Below the pieces are notes generated by a model. It was not told where the DNA came from. It saw only the letters and a list, made by a program, of their open reading frames with translations, and searched no databases. Positions 56,606 to 64,000 of a DNA stretch of 64,000 bases are shown here, piece after piece. Made by a program: the position numbers and the translations under genes. Every line of letters begins with the position of its first letter. Positions within the stretch are counted from its first letter, which is position 1. The DNA lies in the NCBI GenBank assembly GCA_902522865.1, contig CABYXC010000004.1:37855-101854 (forward strand). Reading direction: 5' to 3'. This DNA is from an uncultured Alphaproteobacteria bacterium. Lineage in GTDB: Bacteria > Pseudomonadota > Alphaproteobacteria > HIMB59 > GCA-002718135.

Positions 56606-59041
56606 CTATTGTTTTAGTTTTTCATTTTTAGGATCATAAGGACTATCCTCTATAACAGTTACATTGTATTTTTTATCTAATATATCCATTTCTAATTTTT
56701 GACCGACATCTGCAAATTGAGGTTCTACCATACCAATAGCTAATGATTTTTTCACTCTAAAACCATAGTTACCTCCTGTCGCACGGCCTATAACTTTTCC
56801 ATTATTATAAATTGGATTATTGCCCAAAGCATCTGCATCTTCAACATCATGAACCTCTAAAGTTACCATTTTGTTTTTAAAACCATTTTGCTGCCATTTA
56901 ACAAGAGAATCTCTTCCTATAAAATTACCTTTGTTTAAATGAACAAATCTATCTAACCCAGACTCAAAAGCTGCGTATTCTATAGACATTTCGGTACCAA
57001 CTAATTTATATGTTTTTTCAACACGTAAGCTTTCCATCGCTCTAATACCAAATGGTTTAAGTCCATGATCTTTTCCTACTTCTATCAATTTATCAAAAAT
57101 ATGGTTTTGATATTCAATTGGATGATGTAATTCCCATCCGAGCTCTCCAACAAAATTCATACGCATAGCAATACTAGGAGCTAAACCAACATTAATTTTT
57201 TTTGACGATAGCCAAGGGAAATTTTCATTAGATAAATCAGTCTTTGTAATTTTAGAGAGAATATCTCTTGATTTGGGTCCTGCTAAAACAAGAACACCCA
57301 TACTATTAGTTAAATTTTCATAAATCACTGATCCATCTTTGGGCATCCATTTATGAATCCAATCATGATCTAATCTTTGAAACGCTCCTGCTGAAACTAA
57401 ATAAAAGGAATTTTCTTTTTCTTTTGCAATTGTGAATTCTGAGTGAACTCCTCCAGCAGTGTTTAATGCATGACAAAGATTAACTCTTCCAATTTTTTTT
57501 GGAATTTTGTTTGCTACTAAATAGTCTAGAAACTCTTCTGCGCCAGGTCCCGAAATCCGACATTTAGCAAAGGCAGTCATGTCAAGAAGGCCAGCGTTAT
57601 CCTGAACATTCAAGCACTCGTTACCAACATGTTCAAACCATTTTGATCTTCTAAATGACCAATCATCTTTTTGTAATTCTTTTGAAGGTGCAAACCAGTT
57701 AGCACGCTCCCAACCAAACTTTTGACCAAAAACTGCACCAAGATTTTTTAATCTATCATAACAAGGAGCTTGTCTTAATGGACGTCCCTCTTCTCTTTCT
57801 TCATCAGGATAGTGTACTGTAAAGACATTCGCGTAAGCTTCTTCATTCTTTTTAATCAAATATGCCTCTGTTGCATAATCACCAAATCTTCTAGGATCTA
57901 CACCTAACATATCAATTGTAGGTTCACCGCCCACTATCCACTCGGCAATTTGCCATCCAGCTCCACCAGCTGCAGTAATTCCAAAACTATGACCTTCATT
58001 TAACCAGAAATTTTTAAGTCCCCATGCCGGTCCAACAATTGGACTTCCATCTGGCGTATAACAAATAGCACCATTGTAAACTTTCTTAACTCCAACTTCT
58101 CCAAAAATAGGAACACGGTGCATTGCTGATTCAATGTGAGGTTCTAAACGCTCTAGATCTTCTTGAAATAATTCGAATTCAGATTCTTTATCAGGTCCAT
58201 CAACATAACAAACTGGAGCTCCTTTTTCATAAGGCCCTAAAATCAATCCTCCTCTTTCTTCACGCATGTACCAAGAACTATCAGAATCTCTTAAGACTCC
58301 CATTTCAGGAAGTCCTTGTTCTTTTCTTTTTAATATTTCAGGATGATCATCGGTCACAATGTATTGATGTTCAACAGGTATAACTGGAATGTCAAGTCCG
58401 ACCATCTTTCCAGTCTGTCTTGCAAAATTACCACTACATGACACTACATGCTCACATTCAATAGATCCTTTATCAGTTTCTACAATCCATAAATCATCTT
58501 TATTTTTTTTAATTCCTATTACAGAAGTGTTTCTATAAATTTCCGCACCTTTATCTCTTGCTCCTTTTGCAAGAGCTTGAGTTAGATCGGCTGGCTGAAT
58601 GTACCCATCTTCGGGATGCTGAATTGCACCTATTAATCCATCTGTGTTACAAAGTGGCCAAATTTCTTTTACTTGTTCAGGAGTTAAAAATTTAACATCT
58701 ACACCAATTGTTTTAGCGACTCCTGAATATTGATAATACTCATCCATTCTATCTTGAGTAGTTGCTAAACGAATATTTGAAACCACACTAAACCCAACTT
58801 TTTGTCCTGTTTCTTCTTCTAGAGTTTTGTAAAATTTGACTGCGTATTTATGTAATTGACCTACTGAATAACTCATATTGAATAATGGAAGTAACCCTGC
58901 AGCATGCCATGTTGATCCTGAGGTTAATTCCTTTCTTTCAACCAGAACTACATCTGACCAACCCTTTTTTGCTAAATGATAAAGAGTGCTAACACCTACT
59001 GCACCTCCACCGATGACAACTACTTTTGACTTTGATTTCAT
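56606..59041 (-). CDS. dmgdh: Dimethylglycine dehydrogenase-like FAD enzyme with GcvT domain
   Basis: An 811-residue flavodehydrogenase of the dimethylglycine/sarcosine dehydrogenase family. The FAD-binding motif is [17 protein letters not shown] (8-24); His46 in [12 protein letters not shown] is the position of the covalently bound flavin in characterised members. From about residue 430 on it is a GcvT-like folate domain, ending with [14 protein letters not shown] and a family C-terminal barrel. It oxidises an N-methyl group and loads it on THF, giving electrons to the ETF encoded directly after it (1-base gap). Dimethylglycine versus sarcosine or another methylated amine cannot be decided by eye. 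Confidence 0.88.
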   Translation of the reverse strand: MKSKSKVVVIGGGAVGVSTLYHLAKKGWSDVVLVERKELTSGSTWHAAGLLPLFNMSYSVGQLHKYAVKFYKTLEEETGQKVGFSVVSNIRLATTQDRMDEYYQYSGVAKTIGVDVKFLTPEQVKEIWPLCNTDGLIGAIQHPEDGYIQPADLTQALAKGARDKGAEIYRNTSVIGIKKNKDDLWIVETDKGSIECEHVVSCSGNFARQTGKMVGLDIPVIPVEHQYIVTDDHPEILKRKEQGLPEMGVLRDSDSSWYMREERGGLILGPYEKGAPVCYVDGPDKESEFELFQEDLERLEPHIESAMHRVPIFGEVGVKKVYNGAICYTPDGSPIVGPAWGLKNFWLNEGHSFGITAAGGAGWQIAEWIVGGEPTIDMLGVDPRRFGDYATEAYLIKKNEEAYANVFTVHYPDEEREEGRPLRQAPCYDRLKNLGAVFGQKFGWERANWFAPSKELQKDDWSFRRSKWFEHVGNECLNVQDNAGLLDMTAFAKCRISGPGAEEFLDYLVANKIPKKIGRVNLCHALNTAGGVHSEFTIAKEKENSFYLVSAGAFQRLDHDWIHKWMPKDGSVIYENLTNSMGVLVLAGPKSRDILSKITKTDLSNENFPWLSSKKINVGLAPSIAMRMNFVGELGWELHHPIEYQNHIFDKLIEVGKDHGLKPFGIRAMESLRVEKTYKLVGTEMSIEYAAFESGLDRFVHLNKGNFIGRDSLVKWQQNGFKNKMVTLEVHDVEDADALGNNPIYNNGKVIGRATGGNYGFRVKKSLAIGMVEPQFADVGQKLEMDILDKKYNVTVIEDSPYDPKNEKLKQ

Positions 59042-59095
59042 TATTACTATTTAATACTGTACTTCATTAATCATATTAAATAAGGTGGGTCAATC

Positions 59096-59716
59096 ATGAG
59101 ATACTTCAAAAAAATAATTTTGGTGGTTATAATGAGTGCGTTTATTTGTCTTCCTGTTAAAGCTGAAATGACTCTTAAAGAATTATTTTTTGATGAGTCA
59201 AAGCCTTTTCATTTAAAAATATTAGATGTTATTCCTGAGGAAGGAATTGTGCAAATTGGTGATGAAAATGCGAAAAATACAATTATTGAATTCATGGATT
59301 ATTTTTGCGGATACTGTAAAAAAGTCCATCCTGAATTACTTCAAATTGCAAACGAAAGAGAGGATACAAGGATAGTTTTCCTGCAACATCCAATTTTAAG
59401 TGAGTCATCTAAATTACTAGCAAATATGGTAGTGGCTGCCAATATGCAGAACAAGGGTATTGATTTTCATAATGCATTATTTGAAGTTGAGGGAAATTTA
59501 AATAATGCAAAACTAAAAAAAATAATTGAAAACCTTGAGTTGAATGATGCTAAATTAAATATCGATATGACAAAAGATGAAGTTAATAACGTTGTTAGAC
59601 TTAGTTCTTTTTTAGCTAATGGATCAGGTGCGCGTGGCACTCCTACTTTTTTTGTTAATGAAGAACTTGTTGTTGGTTATATCTCTATTGATAGAATAAA
59701 AGCTTTATTAAAATAA
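59096..59716 (+). CDS. Periplasmic DsbA-family thiol-disulfide oxidoreductase
   Basis: A 206-residue secreted protein with a signal peptide (cleavage after VKA, residue 23), the thioredoxin-like active site Cys71-Gly-Tyr-Cys74 in MDYFCGYCKKVHP and the cis-proline loop GTPTFFVNEEL near 182-192. It is of the Com1/BdbD-like DsbA type without the usual large helical insertion features being resolvable. It introduces or isomerises disulfides in exported proteins. An SD AAGGTGG precedes the ATG; it is divergent from the dehydrogenase gene and ends in a strong hairpin shared with the convergent gene. Confidence 0.87.
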   Translation: MRYFKKIILVVIMSAFICLPVKAEMTLKELFFDESKPFHLKILDVIPEEGIVQIGDENAKNTIIEFMDYFCGYCKKVHPELLQIANEREDTRIVFLQHPILSESSKLLANMVVAANMQNKGIDFHNALFEVEGNLNNAKLKKIIENLELNDAKLNIDMTKDEVNNVVRLSSFLANGSGARGTPTFFVNEELVVGYISIDRIKALLK

Positions 59717-59746
59717 AGAAGCTCTATTTAATTAATAGAGCTTCTT
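59716..59746. terminator. Bidirectional hairpin terminator between the DsbA-like and DmdA-like genes
   Basis: A perfect 13-base inverted repeat (AAGAAGCTCTATT / AATAGAGCTTCTT) with a 5-base loop in the 38-base gap between two convergent genes. It begins on the last base of the dsbA-like stop codon. The flanks are A/T-rich on both sides, with a better U-tract for the minus-strand transcript (TATTTTAAT). Confidence 0.8.
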
Positions 59747-59754
59747 AAAATGTT

Positions 59755-61086
59755 TTATTTATCTACTACTTCTCTTGTATTAGCGTTGTGTGATTCAGTA
59801 AATGGAATTGGAACAACTTCTGCATCTACTGGTACACCAGGTGAGTCTGCATATTGATCAGGTAGATGAACCTTAAATTTACTACCATAATTTCCAATAG
59901 GGAAACCATTTTTATTCAGAGTTCCATCAAATGGCACATATCCCATAGCAATGTTTCTTCCTTGCTCCGGATGATACCAAGGAGATGTTATAAATCCACA
60001 TGGCTCATTACCGTCTTCTGAAACAAGCCAAAAATCAGGAGCGTATTCTTCGATAGGTTTTCCACCTAAGCTTAATCCAACCAACTGAAGCTTATATGGT
60101 TTTTTTCCATCTTTTAAATCTGCCTTCATCTTTTCAAGAACAGTCTTACCAACATAATCAGAAGTTTTATTCCACTCGCCTTTACCAGATAAAGATACTT
60201 GATAACCAAGATTACATTGAAAAGGATTATGCTGGTTATCCATATCTTGACCCCAAGATAGAATGCCTGCTTGAATTCTACGGTGATGGGCTGGAGCTAT
60301 GACCATAAGATTATGTTTTTTTCCTGCTTCTAAAACAGCATTCCACATATCATCAGCATATTTCGTTGAGTCATATAAATATATTTCAAATCCTGCTTCT
60401 CCCGAAAAACCTGTTTGTGAAATTATACAATCCCTTCCACCAACTTTAGCAGCAGCAAGTCCGTAGAATGGCATTTCATCAACTTTAACTTGATCGCCTA
60501 TTAAATCATTCATCAAAGCATGAGCTTTTGGACCTTGAATTTGAACTGGGCTTACATCAATTTCATCAATATGAACATTAAATCTATTATCATGATTTAC
60601 ACCTTGCAAATACAAACCAATATCTGAGTCAGATAAAGAAAACCAAAACTCATCCTTTGAAATTCTTAAAAGAATAGGATCATTTAAAACACCGCCATAC
60701 TGATTACAAAGAATTACATATCTTCCTCTCATTGGAGATATTTTTGTAGCATCTCTTGTTATAACATAATCAACAAAAGCCTCAGCATCAGGGCCTTTAA
60801 CCTGAATTTGTCTTTCAACTGCAACATTCCACATAGTAACATGGTTTTTAATTGCCTCATACTCAACCATTGCTCCACCATCTTCTGGTTTTACATAACC
60901 CCTCGGATGATAAATCCTATTATAAACTGTTGCTCTCCAACATCCCGCCTCCATTGACAAATGCCAATAAGGTGATTTTCTCACTCTGGTTGAAATAAGC
61001 ATCTGAACTGGTGTAGGACCACTTTGTCTTAAATTGTAGGGAACCTTTCTGTCCGATTGATCCACCGACGTAGAATGTTTAATCAT
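59755..61086 (-). CDS. DmdA-like / GcvT-family tetrahydrofolate-dependent demethylase
   Basis: A 443-residue one-domain protein of the GcvT superfamily that resembles DMSP demethylase DmdA more than glycine cleavage T-protein: TMWNVAVERQIQVKG (84-98), the loop NQYGGVLNDPILL (128-140), where GcvT has a catalytic Asp-Asp and DmdA has Asn-Asp-Pro, LSDSDIGLY (151-159) and DMDNQHNPFQCNLG in the C-terminal half. DmdA moves a methyl group of dimethylsulfoniopropionate to THF. The protein is about 70 residues longer than Pelagibacter DmdA, with an N-terminal extension and insertions, so it could be a paralogue with another methylated substrate. SD AAGGAG upstream. Confidence 0.75.
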   Translation of the reverse strand: MIKHSTSVDQSDRKVPYNLRQSGPTPVQMLISTRVRKSPYWHLSMEAGCWRATVYNRIYHPRGYVKPEDGGAMVEYEAIKNHVTMWNVAVERQIQVKGPDAEAFVDYVITRDATKISPMRGRYVILCNQYGGVLNDPILLRISKDEFWFSLSDSDIGLYLQGVNHDNRFNVHIDEIDVSPVQIQGPKAHALMNDLIGDQVKVDEMPFYGLAAAKVGGRDCIISQTGFSGEAGFEIYLYDSTKYADDMWNAVLEAGKKHNLMVIAPAHHRRIQAGILSWGQDMDNQHNPFQCNLGYQVSLSGKGEWNKTSDYVGKTVLEKMKADLKDGKKPYKLQLVGLSLGGKPIEEYAPDFWLVSEDGNEPCGFITSPWYHPEQGRNIAMGYVPFDGTLNKNGFPIGNYGSKFKVHLPDQYADSPGVPVDAEVVPIPFTESHNANTREVVDK

Positions 61087-61189
61087 TATAAACTCCTTAA
61101 ATAAATATGATATTTCTGTATTTAATCTTTAAATACTCTGCAATGATAAAATGTCTATGATATGAAAAAAAATGGTGGACCTTAATTTG

Positions 61190-61214
61190 GTCAAAATTTA
61201 GTCTTAGTTTTGAC
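61190..61214. promoter_or_regulatory. Inverted repeat in the divergent DmdA-like/OmpA-like spacer, candidate operator
   Basis: GTCAAAA and TTTTGAC form a perfect 7-base inverted repeat with an 11-base spacer (about two DNA turns centre to centre), 25 bases before the OmpA-like ATG and about 100 bases before the DmdA-like start. The 152-base spacer is the longest non-coding stretch in the window. No riboswitch or tRNA was seen in it. Confidence 0.4.
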
Positions 61215-61238
61215 TACAAAAATTGATAATAAAACTTT

Positions 61239-62147
61239 ATGAAATTTAAATATTTAATATTAGTTATCTCTATTCTAATTGTTCTAGTGGGTTGCTCTTC
61301 TAGTTATAAAGAACTATCTACTATGGAAACTAATAAGCCAAAAAACTTTCAGGAACACTTATTGTCTGAATACAAAAAAAGAGCTACTTTTGAAGCAGAA
61401 GAGATGCATGACTGGAATTCAGCAAAATTATATTCTGAAAAAGCTCTAAAGAGTTTAGAAACTGACGAAATATATCCAGAAGAAATTTCATATTGGAAAC
61501 TGCCTGAAGAAAATATTACTGAAATAAGAATTGCTTATGATAACCTAATGACAATTTACAAAGATGCAAAAAAAATTGATCCTTTCAATTTAGCTAAAGC
61601 TATCTCATCATTAGATTGTTGGTCAGAGCAACAGGAAGAAAATTGGCAAACATGGGATATTAATAGTTGTAAGAATGATTTCTTAAATGCCATGCATAGT
61701 ATTTATGAAAAAATATCTGCTAATGAAAATGAGCAGGAAACTGTAAATAACAAAAATAATAATTCAGAAAATGAAACAAAAGATGAAGTAACAATTGTAA
61801 CTAAAAATGAAAATAAAGAATTAATGCAGATAATATATTTTGATTTTGATCAATTTAATTTATCTGAAGTAAGTAAAGATAAAATAAAAAAATTTTTAAA
61901 TAATTATGGAAGCGTTATTAATGAGTATCTTGTCGTTGGACATACTGACACCAAAGGAACAAATAAATATAATTTATCGTTGTCAATTAAGAGAGCTGAG
62001 GTTGTAAAAGAAATTTTAATTAATTATGGAATACAACAAAGTAGTATAAAAATATTAGGTAAAGGGGAAGAATCTTTAGCTGTTGATACTGCAGATGATA
62101 CCAAACAACCAGCAAATAGAAGAGTAGAAATAAAAAAAACAAATTAA
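61239..62147 (+). CDS. OmpA-family outer-membrane lipoprotein
   Basis: A 302-residue protein with a lipoprotein signal peptide, lipobox VLVGC (Cys19), an N-terminal domain of about 140 residues with repeated Trp (HDWNSAKLYSEKAL near 57-70), an Asn/Glu-rich linker (about 163-190) and a C-terminal OmpA peptidoglycan-binding domain: IYFDFDQFNLS near 198-208, VVGHTDTKGTNKYNLSLSIKRA near 228-249 and the terminal NRRVEIK. It should anchor the outer membrane to peptidoglycan. The N-terminal domain resembles those of unnamed alphaproteobacterial OmpA proteins; its role is unknown. Confidence 0.88.
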   Translation: MKFKYLILVISILIVLVGCSSSYKELSTMETNKPKNFQEHLLSEYKKRATFEAEEMHDWNSAKLYSEKALKSLETDEIYPEEISYWKLPEENITEIRIAYDNLMTIYKDAKKIDPFNLAKAISSLDCWSEQQEENWQTWDINSCKNDFLNAMHSIYEKISANENEQETVNNKNNNSENETKDEVTIVTKNENKELMQIIYFDFDQFNLSEVSKDKIKKFLNNYGSVINEYLVVGHTDTKGTNKYNLSLSIKRAEVVKEILINYGIQQSSIKILGKGEESLAVDTADDTKQPANRRVEIKKTN

Positions 62148-62187
62148 CTTTTGTTTATAATTATTTTGGTATATTGAGCTTTTTTTA

Positions 62188-62580
62188 ATGTATTCTAAAA
62201 CAACAAAAAAAATTAACATTACTGTAAAACCTTATTATCTTGAAGATCAATCTGAGCCAGAAGATCAGCATTATGTATGGGCATATAAGGTAACAATTGA
62301 TAATCAAGGTAACGAAAAAGTGCAACTTGTAAACAGACACTGGAAAATTATTGATGCTAATGGCACATTACAAGAAGTGCGAGGAAAAGGTGTTGTAGGT
62401 GAACAGCCTATTCTAAATCCTGGTGAAAAATTTGAATATACAAGTGGAACACCTTTAACTACATCATCTGGTTTTATGGAAGGAAGTTATGAAATGCAAG
62501 GTAATGATGGAAATACTTTTTATGTGCAAATACCGCAGTTTTCATTAGATACACCATTTGAAAATAATAAATTAAATTAA
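62188..62580 (+). CDS. apaG: ApaG (Co2+/Mg2+ efflux protein) domain protein
   Basis: A 130-residue protein with the fibronectin-III-like ApaG fold: YVWAYKVTIDNQGNEKVQL near 30-48, NRHWKIIDANG near 50-60, GKGVVGEQPILNPGEKFEYTSG near 66-87 and GSYEMQGNDG near 101-110. ApaG is a broadly conserved bacterial protein whose mutants show altered cobalt and magnesium resistance; the biochemical role is unclear. It lies 11 bases before the trkH-like gene. Confidence 0.92.
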   Translation: MYSKTTKKINITVKPYYLEDQSEPEDQHYVWAYKVTIDNQGNEKVQLVNRHWKIIDANGTLQEVRGKGVVGEQPILNPGEKFEYTSGTPLTTSSGFMEGSYEMQGNDGNTFYVQIPQFSLDTPFENNKLN

Positions 62581-62591
62581 TTTACTAAACA

Positions 62592-64000
62592 ATGAGAGAC
62601 TTTAGGTCGATATTAAATATAATTGGAATTCTGATATGTATTGAAGCAGTAGCAATGCTGATACCAATGTTCTTTGATCTTTATTATGGTAATTATGATT
62701 GGTTACATTTTTTTTACTCAAGTTTAATCACATTCTTCATTGGAATAATTTTATATTTTTCATTTAGAAAAAAAAATATTAAACTTGGAATTAGACAGGC
62801 TTTTTTATTAACAATTTCATCTTGGTTAGTTATTTCTATTTTTGGTGCAATCCCGTTTGTGTATTCATCTTCTTCATTATCTTATACTGATGCTTTTTTT
62901 GAATCAGTTAGTGGTATAACTACAACAGGAGCAACAGTAATTAATAATTTAGAAAACTTATCTGAAGGGATATTAATCTGGAGATCTTTACTACAATGGT
63001 TTGGTGGTATAGGAATAATTGTTCTTGCAATGGCTATATTACCAACTTTACAAATTGGTGGAATGCAACTTTTACATATGGAACATGATGATCCTTATGA
63101 AAAAACAATACCTAAGGTAAATCGATTTGTTCTCGAATTATTTCTTCTTTATATTTCTTTATCTCTTATTTGTGGTTTCTTATACTACATGAATGGAATG
63201 AATGGTTTTGATTCAATTATTCATGCAATGACAACAATTTCAACTGGTGGTTTTTCAAATTATGATCAATCATTTTTATATTTCAACTCCTTTCGAATTG
63301 AAATTATAAGCGTTATTTTTATGTTGATTGGCAGTTTACCATTTGTTTTGTATTTACAATTTATTCACAATCAAAAAAAATTAATATTTAGAGATGATCA
63401 AATTAAATTATTTTTTATTATTTTGTTGATAATTATTTTTCTAACGACACTTTGGCTAATTGCTAATCAATCTCTAGACATAATCTCTGCTTTTAGAATT
63501 GCTTTATTTAATATCACGTCGATTTTAACAGGAACTGGTTATACTAGTAGTAATTTTTCTAATTGGGGTAGTTTTGGAATTGTAATTATGATGGTAATTA
63601 TGTTTGTTGGTGGGTGTGCAGGCTCTACCACAGGTGGAATTAAAATATTTAGATTACAAATATTATTTAGAGGTGCAATTACTCAAATAAGGAAACTCAC
63701 TCAACCTCATGCGGTCTTTGTGATGAGATTTAATGGAAAAACTGTAAACGAAAATACTTACAACTCAATCATGGGTTTCTTCTTTATGTATATATTTTTA
63801 TTTATTATATCTGCTGTATCGTTAAGTTTATTTAATTTAGATTTTCTAACAGCCTTTTCAGCTGCAGCTTCTGCTATATCAAATGTTGGTCCTGGTATAG
63901 GTGAAATTATTGGACCTAGTGGAAATTATTTTTTATTAGACAATGGTGCTAAATGGATATTGTCTATAACAATGATTATTGGAAGACTTGAGATTTTTAC
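62592..64000 (+). CDS. trkH: Trk-type potassium transporter membrane subunit TrkH (partial, 3' end outside window)
   Basis: An open frame from ATG at 62592 to the window end (469 full codons). It is a multi-spanning membrane protein with the four K+-filter loops of the Trk/Ktr/HKT family: SGITTTGATV near 110-119, TTISTGGFSNYD near 215-226, ILTGTGYTS near 313-321 and AISNVGPGIGE near 428-438, plus FVGGCAGSTTGGIK near 338-351. TrkH works with the cytoplasmic TrkA to take up potassium. The start codon follows apaG by 11 bases. Only the last few residues are missing, by comparison with the usual length of about 480. Confidence 0.94.
   Translation, partial: MRDFRSILNIIGILICIEAVAMLIPMFFDLYYGNYDWLHFFYSSLITFFIGIILYFSFRKKNIKLGIRQAFLLTISSWLVISIFGAIPFVYSSSSLSYTDAFFESVSGITTTGATVINNLENLSEGILIWRSLLQWFGGIGIIVLAMAILPTLQIGGMQLLHMEHDDPYEKTIPKVNRFVLELFLLYISLSLICGFLYYMNGMNGFDSIIHAMTTISTGGFSNYDQSFLYFNSFRIEIISVIFMLIGSLPFVLYLQFIHNQKKLIFRDDQIKLFFIILLIIIFLTTLWLIANQSLDIISAFRIALFNITSILTGTGYTSSNFSNWGSFGIVIMMVIMFVGGCAGSTTGGIKIFRLQILFRGAITQIRKLTQPHAVFVMRFNGKTVNENTYNSIMGFFFMYIFLFIISAVSLSLFNLDFLTAFSAAASAISNVGPGIGEIIGPSGNYFLLDNGAKWILSITMIIGRLEIF

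Overview
The window is a dense, AT-rich (roughly 30% G+C by eye) chromosomal segment with almost no non-coding DNA. Genes often overlap by 1-11 bases, and TTG and GTG starts occur. Gene content and order are alphaproteobacterial: rluD-rpoH, hisZ-purA, yebC next to tolQRAB-pal-cpoB, ftsH-tilS, tkt next to a DUF4164-like gene and zapA, a DUF1192/DUF1013 pair, and an Alph_Pro_TM-type protein. With the small spacers and the methylated-osmolyte catabolism this points to a streamlined marine alphaproteobacterium of the SAR11/HIMB59 kind. That placement is an inference; no rRNA or tRNA gene is present to test it. I saw no mobile element, CRISPR array, tRNA or long repeat, and no gene-free stretch longer than about 150 bases.

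Layout. (1) 1-5.6 kb: formate dehydrogenase beta subunit (NuoE-NuoF fusion, cut by the window edge) with its maturation genes: tusA-like sulfur carrier, moeA, mobB, a tungstate/molybdate-type ABC permease, fdhD and mobA. (2) 5.6-9.3 kb: two unrelated sulfur-oxyanion exporter families (YeiH and TauE/TSUP), a small membrane protein, an Alph_Pro_TM protein and a Usp-like protein. (3) 9.3-16 kb: housekeeping genes pyrE, a nucleotidyltransferase, pdxH, fabI, aroC, tlyA, xseB, a DUF6476-like protein, rluD and rpoH. (4) 16-31 kb, minus strand: purA, hisZ, glmM, ftsH, tilS and the Tol-Pal envelope system, a small PD-(D/E)xK nuclease in the usual ruvCAB position, yebC, ymdB-like, the 5-formyl-THF cycloligase gene, zapA and a coiled-coil protein. 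(5) 31-37 kb: tkt, gap, an unknown gene, efp, an inositol-phosphatase gene, rpmE, DUF1192 and DUF1013 genes. (6) 37-42 kb: a light/oxidative-damage lipid cluster: photolyase, FAD amine-oxidase-like, DUF1365, Cfa-type methyltransferase, DUF2878. (7) 42-61 kb: rpmG, trhO, then one-carbon catabolism: MetF-like, fhs and soxBDAG on the plus strand; a dimethylglycine-dehydrogenase-like enzyme with etfB, etfA and ETF:quinone oxidoreductase on the minus strand; and a DmdA-like folate-dependent demethylase. (8) 61-64 kb: OmpA-type lipoprotein, apaG and the start of trkH.

How it works together (inference from families). The GcvT-domain enzymes move methyl groups from dimethylglycine, sarcosine and possibly DMSP onto tetrahydrofolate. 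ETF and ETF:QO carry electrons from the flavodehydrogenase to ubiquinone. MetF, the cycloligase and Fhs interconvert folate-bound carbon and release formate. The formate dehydrogenase at the left edge oxidises formate to CO2 and makes NADH. The window therefore holds most of a methyl-group-to-CO2 route; folD and the FDH alpha subunit would have to lie elsewhere.
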